64,000 bases of DNA from an uncultured Sphingomonadaceae bacterium. Lineage in GTDB: Bacteria; Pseudomonadota; Alphaproteobacteria; Sphingomonadales; Sphingomonadaceae. Below the pieces are notes generated by a model. It made no database searches and was not told the origin of the DNA. It saw only the letters and a program-made list of their open reading frames with translations. Below, piece after piece: positions 1-7,927 of this stretch (positions are counted from its first letter, which is position 1; each line of letters opens with the position of its first letter). The position numbers were made by a program, and so were the translations under genes. The DNA lies in NCBI GenBank assembly GCA_947258815.1, contig CAMYJW010000010.1, forward strand, positions 124,001 to 188,000, given 5' to 3'.

Positions 1-635
1 GTCGCCTCTGCCAGATCGAGCGCGGCCAGCAGCCCGGCCCCGGCCACCGCCGGGATCGCCAGCAGAAACGAGAACCGCGCCGCTTCAACCCGTTTGTAGC
101 CCAGAAACCTCGCCGCCGTCATCGTCACGCCCGATCGGCTGGTGCCGGGGATCAGCGCCAGCGCCTGCGCAATGCCAACAATGATCGCATCGCGCATGGT
201 CATGTCTTCGTAGTTCTTTTCCTGCTTGCCCACCTTGTCGGCCACGCCCAGCAGGATGCCATAACCGATCAGGTTTGCCGCCACGAGATCGGTGACGCGA
301 AAACTTTCCAGATAGCCATTCGTCTTCAGGAACAGGCCCGCCACCACGGCCGGAATCGTGCCGATCGCCACCCACAAGAACAGCCGCTTCTGATCGGGCG
401 CATTGCCGATGCCAACCGTCGCGAAGCCGCCGCGCGCCAGGCCTATCGCATCGCGGAAGAAATAGATGATGATCGCCAACAGCGAACCGACGTGAACCGC
501 GACATCAATCAGCGGCCCCTGATCGGGCAGATTGGTAATATACGGGATGAGAATCAGATGGCCTGACGACGAGATCGGCAGGAATTCCGAAATGCCCTGA
601 ACGATTGCGATGATAAGCTGTTGCAGGAATGTCAT
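1..635 (-). CDS. uppP: Undecaprenyl-diphosphatase UppP/BacA (C-terminus cut by window edge)
   Basis: Integral membrane phosphatase that removes the terminal phosphate of undecaprenyl diphosphate and so recycles the lipid carrier for peptidoglycan. About 211 codons are visible from the ATG at 635. The family total is near 265, so roughly the last fifth lies outside the window. Both signature regions are present: EFLPISSSGHL near the N-terminus, and PGTSRSGVTMTAARFLG with the catalytic Ser/Arg. Several hydrophobic helices alternate with short loops. The gene runs away from the neighbouring peptidase with about 118 bp between them. Family identity is clear; expression cannot be judged. Confidence 0.95.
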   Translation of the reverse strand, partial: MTFLQQLIIAIVQGISEFLPISSSGHLILIPYITNLPDQGPLIDVAVHVGSLLAIIIYFFRDAIGLARGGFATVGIGNAPDQKRLFLWVAIGTIPAVVAGLFLKTNGYLESFRVTDLVAANLIGYGILLGVADKVGKQEKNYEDMTMRDAIIVGIAQALALIPGTSRSGVTMTAARFLGYKRVEAARFSFLLAIPAVAGAGLLAALDLAEA

Positions 636-753
636 GGGCGTCGGGTTGCTCCGGCACTATCGATTGTTGGACAGGAATTTTCCCGCCCGCTGCGCATGAC
701 CTCGACTCGCGCCGATAACAAGTCAAGCACTGGCGCGCTGCAATGCACAATGA

Positions 754-2865
754 TTACCAGATGCGCACACGCTCGTCAGGTGGAAGATACAGATCGTCAT
801 CGGGCGACACATCGAACGCGCGATACCATTCATCGAAATTGCGCACGATGCCGTTCACCCGGTATTTGGGCGGCGAATGCGGATCGGTGACAAGGTGCTG
901 GCGCGCCAGTTCCTCGCGCGCTTTTGCCCGCCAGACCTGCGCCCATGACATGAAAAACCGCTGATCCCCTGTCACCCCGTCAATCACCGGCGCGTCCTCG
1001 CCCCCCAGAGACAGGCGATAGGCGCGATAGGCAAGGCTAAGGCCGCCCAGATCGCCGATATTCTCACCCAGAGTCAGTTCGCCGTTGATGCAGGTTGTGC
1101 CGTCATCGAACGGACAGAACGCGTTGTATTGCGCGACAAGCTTTTTCTGAAGCGCCTGGAAATTGGCCTTGTCCTTTGCGCTCCACCAGTTGCGCAGATT
1201 GCCTTCGCCATCCGATTTCGCGCCCTGATCGTCAAACCCGTGGCCCAGTTCATGCCCGATCACCGCGCCGATCGCGCCATAGTTCACCGCCGGATCGGCA
1301 GTCAGGTTGAAAAACGGAGGTTGCAGGATCGCGGCAGGGAACACCACTTCATTATAGGTGGGATAGTAGTAGGCGTTCACCGTGTGCGGGAACATGAACC
1401 ATTCAGACCGGTCAACCGCCTTGCCAAGCCTGCCCATCATGAAATCAAGGCTCCACCCTTGCGCGGCAATCTGGTTGCCCAGCGCATCGTCTGGCGCAAG
1501 CGTCAGCCCTTCATAGGCCTTGTATGTGTCAGGCGCGCCGATCTTGGGCGTGAAGGCGTCCAGTTTGGCCTGTGCCTCAAGCCGGGTTTGCGGCCCCATC
1601 CATGAAAGGTCTTTCAGGTTTGCCGCCATCGCGGTGCGCAAATTGGCAACCAGTTCCTCCATCGCCGTCTTGCGTTCCTGCGGGTAGAACCGCTCGGCAT
1701 AAATCTTGCCAAGCAGTTCCCCGACCTGATTTTCCACGGCGCTGATGCCACGCTTCCAGCGAGGGCGCTGTTCGGGCTGACCGCCCAGAACCGTGCCGTA
1801 GAACGCAAAATTCGCTTCATCGATCGCGGCAGGCAGATATGCGGCATGATCGCTGAGGAAATGCGCAGCCAGATAGGCCTGCCATGTTGCCACCGGCACA
1901 TCGCCGATCAGTTTCAACGTCGCAGGCACCCCGCCGCCAAACAGCGCGCCTGCCTGCGCGGCGTCTATCCCGGCGGTGGCCAGTTCCTCATCGGTGGGCG
2001 GCATCTGGCCAACGATGATCGCATCTGCCTGGCCCACGCCAGCCGTATCCATCATCGCGCGCAAAACCGCTTGCGGCGCAAGCGGCTCAGCCTCGGAAAC
2101 CGTCAGCTTGTTGTATGTCAGATCGCGATTGCGACGGGCAGCGCGATTCCACATTTCCTGCGCCATGCGGTGCTCAAGCGAATAGACCGCCTTTGCCGCC
2201 GCCGCCGGGTCTTCATACCCGGCATGGCCCAGCAGCGCTGTCAGCAATGCGATATAACTTGCGCGAATTTCGCGGTTTTTCTCGGTGTTGACGAGGTAGT
2301 AGTCGCGGTCTGGCAAGCCCAGCCCGCCCTGCCCCATCGACAGCGCATAACGATCGCTTTGCTTCTCATCGGCATCGACCCACAGATCGACCGGCGAGGC
2401 GAAACCGGGAGACGCAAAAAGCCGTGCCAGATCTTCGGGTGAACGCGCCGCAAAGATCCGGTCAAGATAAGGACGCGCCGCGGCAAGGCCTTTTTCCTCG
2501 ATCGTTTGCGTGTCCATGAACGCACGATAGGCATCGGCCACGCGCGCTTCATCAGACCCCGGCACAAGTTCGGACACCAGCAATTCATCGAGAATCGCTT
2601 TCAGGCGATCCTGCGACAAATCGCGCAGGGAAATGAACGCACCGATGCGCGTCTTGTCGGCCGGCATCTCAACCGTATCGTTCCAAACGCCATTGACATA
2701 GCGATCGAAATCATCGCCGGGATTGGCCTGATCGTCGATCCACTGTGTCTGGATGCCAAACCCACCCCAATCGCCGGCTTCTTCGGCCAAAGCCGGCGCC
2801 GATGCGATCATTGCGGCAGACAAGACCGCACATCTGGCAAGCGTTCTCAAACCCATCCGTGTCAT
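754..2865 (-). CDS. Secreted M13-family (neprilysin-like) zinc endopeptidase
   Basis: Zinc metallopeptidase of the M13/PepO/neprilysin family, 703 residues, close to the usual 650-750. I start it at the ATG at 2865 because GGGGA lies 6 bases upstream and a clean signal peptide (MTRMGLRTLARC...APALAEE) follows. A longer reading frame would run into the ABC gene. The zinc motif HELGH is near residue 535 and the third ligand is in GENIGDLGG. The early DDFDRYVNGVWNDT segment and the late CRVNG-like PKYRVNGIVRNFDEWY segment are typical. It likely acts on peptides in the periplasm or outside the cell. It lies 70 bp downstream of the ABC transporter on the same strand and may be co-transcribed with it. 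Confidence 0.93.
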   Translation of the reverse strand: MTRMGLRTLARCAVLSAAMIASAPALAEEAGDWGGFGIQTQWIDDQANPGDDFDRYVNGVWNDTVEMPADKTRIGAFISLRDLSQDRLKAILDELLVSELVPGSDEARVADAYRAFMDTQTIEEKGLAAARPYLDRIFAARSPEDLARLFASPGFASPVDLWVDADEKQSDRYALSMGQGGLGLPDRDYYLVNTEKNREIRASYIALLTALLGHAGYEDPAAAAKAVYSLEHRMAQEMWNRAARRNRDLTYNKLTVSEAEPLAPQAVLRAMMDTAGVGQADAIIVGQMPPTDEELATAGIDAAQAGALFGGGVPATLKLIGDVPVATWQAYLAAHFLSDHAAYLPAAIDEANFAFYGTVLGGQPEQRPRWKRGISAVENQVGELLGKIYAERFYPQERKTAMEELVANLRTAMAANLKDLSWMGPQTRLEAQAKLDAFTPKIGAPDTYKAYEGLTLAPDDALGNQIAAQGWSLDFMMGRLGKAVDRSEWFMFPHTVNAYYYPTYNEVVFPAAILQPPFFNLTADPAVNYGAIGAVIGHELGHGFDDQGAKSDGEGNLRNWWSAKDKANFQALQKKLVAQYNAFCPFDDGTTCINGELTLGENIGDLGGLSLAYRAYRLSLGGEDAPVIDGVTGDQRFFMSWAQVWRAKAREELARQHLVTDPHSPPKYRVNGIVRNFDEWYRAFDVSPDDDLYLPPDERVRIW

Positions 2866-2935
2866 CGAAGTTCCCCGGTTAAATCCGCGTCTGTCATCAA
2901 CATAGTCCCCGATACCTTGCCGACAATGCGCGTCG

Positions 2936-4759
2936 TCATCCAACTCGCGCGGAAGGCGGCGGCGTATCGAATTGCAACGACGCCAGATGTGCATAAAGGC
3001 CGCTCGATTTGCTGAGCGACTCATGCGTGCCTTCCTCAACAATCAGCCCCCCTTCCATAACGATGATGCGATCGGCATTGCGCACCGTCGCCAGGCGATG
3101 GGCGATAACCAGCGTTGTGCGGCTTTCCATCAGCCGGTCCAAAGCATCCTGCACCAGCCGCTCGCTTTCCGCATCGAGCGCGCTGGTCGCCTCATCGAGC
3201 AGAAGGACCGGCGCATCGCGCAGCAAAGCGCGGGCAATGGCAATACGCTGGCGCTGACCGCCCGAAAGGCGGGCGCCATCCTCTCCCAGAAACGTATCGA
3301 GACCCTGGGGCAGATCGCGCAGGAATTCCGCCGCATTGGCCGCCTGCGCCGCTTCCCATATCTGTTCGTCGGTCGCGGCCCAGTTGCCATAGCGCAGATT
3401 ATCGCGCGCATCGGCGGCGAACAGCACGCCTTCTTGCGGGACAAACGCAATGCGGCGGCGAATCTCCGCGGGATCGGCGGAGATCAACGGCACGCCATCC
3501 AGCTTGATCGCGCCCACTTGCGGGTCGAAGAAGCGTTCCGCCAGTTGAAACAGAGTCGATTTACCCGCGCCCGAAGGCCCAACGATGGCAACGGTTTCGC
3601 CCGGCTCAACCTTGAGCGTGAAACCTGAAAGTGCCGCGACTTCGGGCCGGGACGGATAGCGGAACGTCACGTTTTCAAACGATAGCTGGCCGCGCGGCGG
3701 CTCTGGCAGTGAAACCGGGCGCGCGGGCGGTGCAATCACCGGCTCTTCGTTGAGCAATTCGCTCAACCGGCTGGCCGCCCCGGCGCCGCGCACAAGATCG
3801 CCATAAACCTCTGTCAGAGAGCCGAACGCACCTGCGATCAGGCCGCCGGTAATCACGAAGGCGGCAATCGTGCCGCCCGTTATCGTGCCCTCGGCAACGC
3901 CCACCGCGCCGCGCCACATCAAGAGCGTGATCGAACCGAAAATAACCGCAATGATCACGGCGGTCATCACCGAACGGATGGATATGCGCCGTTTGGCCGT
4001 TGTGAAGGTGGTTTCGACAGCCTCCGAAAACCGCTGTGCTTCGCGCGTTTCCTGATTGAACGCCTGCACCACTTTCAGCGCGCCCAGAACTTCTGCTGTC
4101 AACGCCCCGATATCGGCAACGCGATCCTGGCTTGTGCGCGAAACCGCGCGCAATTTTCGCCCGAACAGCACCAGCGGCAACACGACAACCGGAATCGCCA
4201 GAACCATCACCAGTGTCAGCATCGGTGCCAGCGCAAACAGATATATCGTCCCGCCAACCCCCATGATCATGTTGCGCAAGGCAACCGAAACAGTAGTCCC
4301 CACGACCTGTTCGATGATCGCGGTGTCGGATGTCATCCGCGAGGAAATTTCCTTGGGGCTGTTCGCTTCAAAGAAACTGGGAGACTGGCGCATCAGATTA
4401 TTGTGAACGCCCAGCCGGATATCGGCGACGACCCGCTCCCCCAACCAGGAAACCGCATAAAACCGCACTGCCGTGCCGATCGCCAGCACACCCACGATCA
4501 GCAGCAGATACTGAAACCAGCGCGCGATATCGTCGGGATTGCCGCCACCGGCGAATCCCCGGTCGATAATCAGGCGGAAACCGGCGGGAATCGCCAGCGT
4601 CGCCAGCGCGGTGACAACCAGCGCGACACCCGCCGTCGCCATCCGCCCGGGATAGTTCAACACGGCTTTGAACACCATGCGCAAGGGGCCAAGACTGCGA
4701 CGCTTTGGCGCGGCGGTCTGCGTTTCGTCATCGTTTTCGGGAACGGTCGTTGCGTCCAT
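2936..4759 (-). CDS. ABC transporter half-unit, fused permease and ATPase (MsbA/BmrA type)
   Basis: Homodimeric exporter subunit of 607 residues. A six-helix permease domain (about residues 30-320) comes before the ATPase (about 345-590). Walker A GPSGAGKST lies near residue 393, the signature LSGGQRQR near 496 and Walker B VLLLDEATSALD near 518; the switch histidine is in VIAHRLAT. The start follows AAGGG four to five bases upstream. The charged, Thr-rich first 20 residues are cytosolic. The substrate cannot be inferred: this subgroup exports lipids, drugs or peptides. The M13 peptidase follows at 70 bp, which would suit a shared peptide-related role but does not prove one. Confidence 0.93.
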   Translation of the reverse strand: MDATTVPENDDETQTAAPKRRSLGPLRMVFKAVLNYPGRMATAGVALVVTALATLAIPAGFRLIIDRGFAGGGNPDDIARWFQYLLLIVGVLAIGTAVRFYAVSWLGERVVADIRLGVHNNLMRQSPSFFEANSPKEISSRMTSDTAIIEQVVGTTVSVALRNMIMGVGGTIYLFALAPMLTLVMVLAIPVVVLPLVLFGRKLRAVSRTSQDRVADIGALTAEVLGALKVVQAFNQETREAQRFSEAVETTFTTAKRRISIRSVMTAVIIAVIFGSITLLMWRGAVGVAEGTITGGTIAAFVITGGLIAGAFGSLTEVYGDLVRGAGAASRLSELLNEEPVIAPPARPVSLPEPPRGQLSFENVTFRYPSRPEVAALSGFTLKVEPGETVAIVGPSGAGKSTLFQLAERFFDPQVGAIKLDGVPLISADPAEIRRRIAFVPQEGVLFAADARDNLRYGNWAATDEQIWEAAQAANAAEFLRDLPQGLDTFLGEDGARLSGGQRQRIAIARALLRDAPVLLLDEATSALDAESERLVQDALDRLMESRTTLVIAHRLATVRNADRIIVMEGGLIVEEGTHESLSKSSGLYAHLASLQFDTPPPSARVG

Positions 4760-4912
4760 CGCGCGCCCTTACAACGTGTCGTGCCAAAGGGAAAGCACAA
4801 CACCATCGCCTGCCACCACGCGAATCCCATTTAAGCGGGTTTTCCGGTCAACCCGGCCGCACCAGAGCAATTCACGGTGGCGAAGGGCGCATAAAATCGC
4901 TATATCACGGAC

Positions 4913-5545
4913 ATGGCAACCGCGATGAACCGACGCAAACTAATCACAGCCAGCCTGGCAACCGGCGCGGCAATGGCGCTGCCGGCGCGCGCTTTGGCAA
5001 CGCCTGCACAGGCAAGCGCACTTTCGCCATATCAGCGCAAAGTTCTGGAAGTCGCTGCGGTTCAGAAAGATCGTGTGGCTTCAAGCCTCTGGCGCACCGA
5101 TGCAGTGGGCATTGCCGATTTCGGCCTGCCTTCGTGGAAACCCCGGCTTCATCTCGCCAATCTTGAAAACGGCACCGTCCGGTCATTCCTCACCGCTCAC
5201 GGCAAGGGATCGGACCCGGAACACGATGGCTGGCTGAACAGGTTTTCCAGCGTTCCCGGATCGGAAGCAACATCGCGCGGCGCCTATCTGACGTGCGAAT
5301 GGTACAAGGGCAAATATGGCACTTCGGTGCGGCTCGTTGGCCTGGATGAGGAAAACCGCACCGCGTTGGAACGTGCCATCGTTATGCACCCGGCGTGGTA
5401 TGTCGATCCCGGCATGATCGGCAAATGGGGCAAGATCGGACGCAGTCAGGGCTGTTTCGCGCTCTCCGACGTCGATTTCAATGATGTGCTATGGCACCTT
5501 TCGGGCGGGCGACTGCTGTTTGCGGACCGGATCGGCGACGCCTAG
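4913..5545 (+). CDS. Murein L,D-transpeptidase catalytic-domain family protein, exported
   Basis: 210-residue protein resembling the proteobacterial YkuD-like family annotated as murein L,D-transpeptidase catalytic domain proteins. Visible hallmarks are HGKGSDPEHDGWLNRFSS, the GAYLTCEWYKGKYGTSVRL strand and the Cys motif GRSQGCFALSDVDF. The nucleophile would be the Cys of QGCF. An N-terminal RRKLITASLATGAAMALPARALA segment is a signal peptide with a twin-arginine flavour. Two ATGs (4913 and 4925) are possible and neither has a convincing ribosome site. It is divergent from the ABC transporter. The activity (peptidoglycan cross-linking or editing) is inferred from the family. Confidence 0.8.
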   Translation: MATAMNRRKLITASLATGAAMALPARALATPAQASALSPYQRKVLEVAAVQKDRVASSLWRTDAVGIADFGLPSWKPRLHLANLENGTVRSFLTAHGKGSDPEHDGWLNRFSSVPGSEATSRGAYLTCEWYKGKYGTSVRLVGLDEENRTALERAIVMHPAWYVDPGMIGKWGKIGRSQGCFALSDVDFNDVLWHLSGGRLLFADRIGDA

Positions 5546-5582
5546 GGCCGCAACCCTGAGCGCAAACTGATCGAAACGCGGG

Positions 5583-6587
5583 ATGTCGGACAATTCAGAC
5601 GGAATGATTGACGGTGCGGACTGGCCGGTTTTCGGCTGGGCCGACGATGTTCGCCCCGCGCTCGCCAGTGCGGTTGAGGCCGGGCGGCCTGTTGCGCTGG
5701 CCACTCTGTTTCGCGTTGAAGGCAGCGCCCCTCGCGGGCCGGGCGCGCAGATGCTGTTCGATGGTGGCGCGGCAAGCGGGTATTTCTCGGGCGATTGCAT
5801 CGAAGGCGATGTCGCCAGCCATGCCGCGCAAGTGCTGGCCGACGGAAACCCGCGAATGCTGCACTATGGCACCGGCAGCCCGTGGATTGATATCCGCCTG
5901 CGCTGCGGCGGCGCGCTGTACATCATGGTTGAGCGCATAGCCGCAAACAGCGACGCGGCAGCACAACTGCTGGCCCATGCCCGCGCGCGGCACGCCTGTA
6001 TCTGGTCAAGCGACGGCACCGACGCGACTGTCGAGCTAAGCGGCGAAGGTCCGCTGCTGAGGTATCGGGAAACGCCGTTACGAATCGAGCGTCGGTTCGA
6101 TCCGCCCCGCAGGATCATTGTTTCAGGCGGCGATCCCGGCGCGCTGGCGCTGGCAAAACTGGCGGCGAGCGCGCAGTTTGAAACGATTCTCGTGCGCCCC
6201 GGAGGCCCGGAAACGCCGCCACCCTTCGCGGTTTCACACTATCTGCGCGAGGAACCGGCAGATGCGCTCGCGCACCTGAAACCCGATCGCTGGACCGCTT
6301 ACATCGGCGCAACGCATGAAGATCATCACGATCTGGCCGGGTGCCTTTATGCCCTGCAAAACGGGGCGGGATACGTTGGCATGATCGGCGCCAGATCGCG
6401 CGCGCCGGGCAGGCTGGATGCGCTTGCCGCTGCCGGGGCGACCGCAGCAGAACTGGAACGGCTGCATCTGTCGCCCGGAATTGCCGGTCTGGGCAAAGCG
6501 CCATGGCAAGTGGCGACGGGCATTCTTTGCGAAGTGATGCAGGCGCTCAATCCGGCCAGCGAAAATCGGATCGAATCAGCGGCATGA
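5583..6587 (+). CDS. xdhC: XdhC/CoxI family molybdo-hydroxylase accessory protein
   Basis: 334-residue member of the XdhC/CoxI family. These proteins bind molybdenum cofactor, help form the terminal sulfido ligand and insert the cofactor into xanthine-oxidase-type enzymes. The N-terminal domain has EGSAPRGPGAQM and GDCIEGDVASHA. The C-terminal Rossmann-like domain starts at RIIVSGGDPGALALAKLA and contains YIGATHEDHHD and GMIGARSRAPGRLDAL. Its stop overlaps the start of the next gene (ATGA), so the pair is translationally coupled. No large molybdenum subunit follows; a lone [2Fe-2S] subunit lies 3.4 kb further on. Confidence 0.88.
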   Translation: MSDNSDGMIDGADWPVFGWADDVRPALASAVEAGRPVALATLFRVEGSAPRGPGAQMLFDGGAASGYFSGDCIEGDVASHAAQVLADGNPRMLHYGTGSPWIDIRLRCGGALYIMVERIAANSDAAAQLLAHARARHACIWSSDGTDATVELSGEGPLLRYRETPLRIERRFDPPRRIIVSGGDPGALALAKLAASAQFETILVRPGGPETPPPFAVSHYLREEPADALAHLKPDRWTAYIGATHEDHHDLAGCLYALQNGAGYVGMIGARSRAPGRLDALAAAGATAAELERLHLSPGIAGLGKAPWQVATGILCEVMQALNPASENRIESAA

Positions 6588-7156
6588 ACCGCGTTGCGAT
6601 CGTGCTGGCGGCAGGCTCTGCACGGCGATTTGGCGGCGATAAGCTCTCCACACCGTTTCGCGGGGAACCGCTTGTCCGCCACGCAATCAGGGCCGCGCGT
6701 TCGGCGCCCGTGAACCGTGTCATCGTCGTCGTGCGGCCAGGACTGGATGTCGGGGAATGGCCGGGCGAACCTGCGGTCAAGGTTGTGGAGCTGGCAAGCG
6801 AAGCACTGTCCAGTTCGCTCAGAACGGGGATCGCGGCGGCGGGCAAGGCGGACGGCGCATTTGTCTTTCTGGGCGATATGCCGCTGGTGCCGCACGCAAT
6901 CGCCGCGCGTCTTGCCGATGTTATCGGCGATGCCTTCGCGGCCCTTCCGCGGCACGAAGGCAAGCCCGGACATCCCGTTCTGCTCTCGGCCCGCGCATGT
7001 GCGGAAATTGGCAAGCTTGAGGGAGATCAGGGCGCAGGCGGGCTGCTGCGCGCGCGCGACGATGTCGTCCATCTGGAGATCGCTGATCGCAATGTCCTGA
7101 TCGATGTGGATCGCCCGCAAGATCTTGACGATCTGGAGAGGCCCGCGCGCGATTAG
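6584..7156 (+). CDS. MobA-like nucleotidyltransferase (MocA-type, for molybdo-hydroxylase cofactor)
   Basis: 190-residue NTP transferase with the N-terminal nucleotide loop LAAGSARRFGGDK. The later FVFLGDMPLV segment carries the metal-binding Asp, and GHPVLLS follows. This small type attaches CMP or GMP to molybdopterin. The pairing with xdhC, through a 4-bp ATGA overlap, points to the cytosine-dinucleotide branch (MocA-like) that serves xanthine-oxidase-family enzymes. A second, more typical guanylyltransferase (MobA) sits in the formate dehydrogenase operon, so the two may serve different enzymes. Which nucleotide is used cannot be read from the sequence. Confidence 0.82.
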   Translation: MNRVAIVLAAGSARRFGGDKLSTPFRGEPLVRHAIRAARSAPVNRVIVVVRPGLDVGEWPGEPAVKVVELASEALSSSLRTGIAAAGKADGAFVFLGDMPLVPHAIAARLADVIGDAFAALPRHEGKPGHPVLLSARACAEIGKLEGDQGAGGLLRARDDVVHLEIADRNVLIDVDRPQDLDDLERPARD

Positions 7157-7254
7157 AGCGTTTTCCGTTCAAGCTGACGCCAACGGAAAAGCAACGCTCA
7201 TGTGCCGCGCGGGCTTATCGCATTTTCCGATCCGAATTGATCGGAAAATTCTCT
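7155..7254 (+). repeat. 100-bp two-hairpin intergenic repeat, copy A
   Basis: Non-coding element directly after the MobA-like gene. It folds into two hairpins, TCCGTT...AACGGA and CCGATC...GATCGG, each flanked by A/T runs, and its ends are imperfect inverted repeats beginning AGAG. A second copy of the same length lies inverted at 37832-37931. My hand alignment gives 13 mismatches in 100 positions and no gaps. It resembles a REP/BIME-like or MITE-like element and could also end transcription between the convergent MobA-like gene and YqgE. It has no coding capacity. Confidence 0.8.
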
Positions 7255-7274
7255 AACCGCGTCCAACGGCCGTT

Positions 7275-7835
7275 TCAGGCCTGACCCGTCACCGATGAAA
7301 GCTGCGCCGGATCGATGCCTTCGGCGTGCCATGTGGTCGTCCACCGCGCATCGGCAGGCGTTTCGAAAAGAATGTCGGGGCTGCCTTTGGCGACATACCA
7401 TCCATGATGCCGCATTTCGTTTTCAAGCTGGCCCGCCCCCCAACCGGCATAACCAAGCGCAATCAGCCAGCGGCTTGGCCCTTTGCCCTGCGCAATCGCC
7501 CTCAGCACGTCAAGCGAGGCGGACAGCGCGCAATAGGGCTGGACAGTGACCGTGTCGGCACCGCCCCAGTCAGTTGAATGCAGGACAAATCCGCGCGCGC
7601 GTTCAACCGGACCGCCATCGTGGATTTCGCAATCGGGAGCCTCTCCCGGATCGATATCAAGTTCTTCAAGAATTCTGTGAAACCGCAATTTGCGGTGCGT
7701 GCGGCCGATACCAATACCCATGGCGCCGTTTTCATCATGCACGCACATCATGCTGACCGATCGATCGAACCGCCGATCCGCCATGCCCGGCATCGCCAGC
7801 AGCAGCCTTCCGGCAAGATATTGTCCCGCTTCCAT
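7275..7835 (-). CDS. YqgE/AlgH family protein (UPF0301)
   Basis: 186-residue cytosolic protein of the YqgE/AlgH family, full length. Typical segments are GRLLLAMPGMADRRFDRSV, VHDENGAMGIGIGR, the GGPVERARGFVLHS stretch and GYAGWGAGQLENE. The biochemical role of the family is not established; AlgH was linked to transcriptional control in Pseudomonas. It faces the MobA-like gene across repeat copy A and is divergent from the TonB receptor across about 90 bp, so the two probably have back-to-back promoters. Confidence 0.92.
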   Translation of the reverse strand: MEAGQYLAGRLLLAMPGMADRRFDRSVSMMCVHDENGAMGIGIGRTHRKLRFHRILEELDIDPGEAPDCEIHDGGPVERARGFVLHSTDWGGADTVTVQPYCALSASLDVLRAIAQGKGPSRWLIALGYAGWGAGQLENEMRHHGWYVAKGSPDILFETPADARWTTTWHAEGIDPAQLSSVTGQA

Positions 7836-7927
7836 TACCCGCCTGTCTCTATCGGCTTTTCACCGGAATAGAAACGTCTTCAACGCCTTAAATTTGTCAC
7901 GCGGGCAAAGTGTCGTAAAGGGCGGCC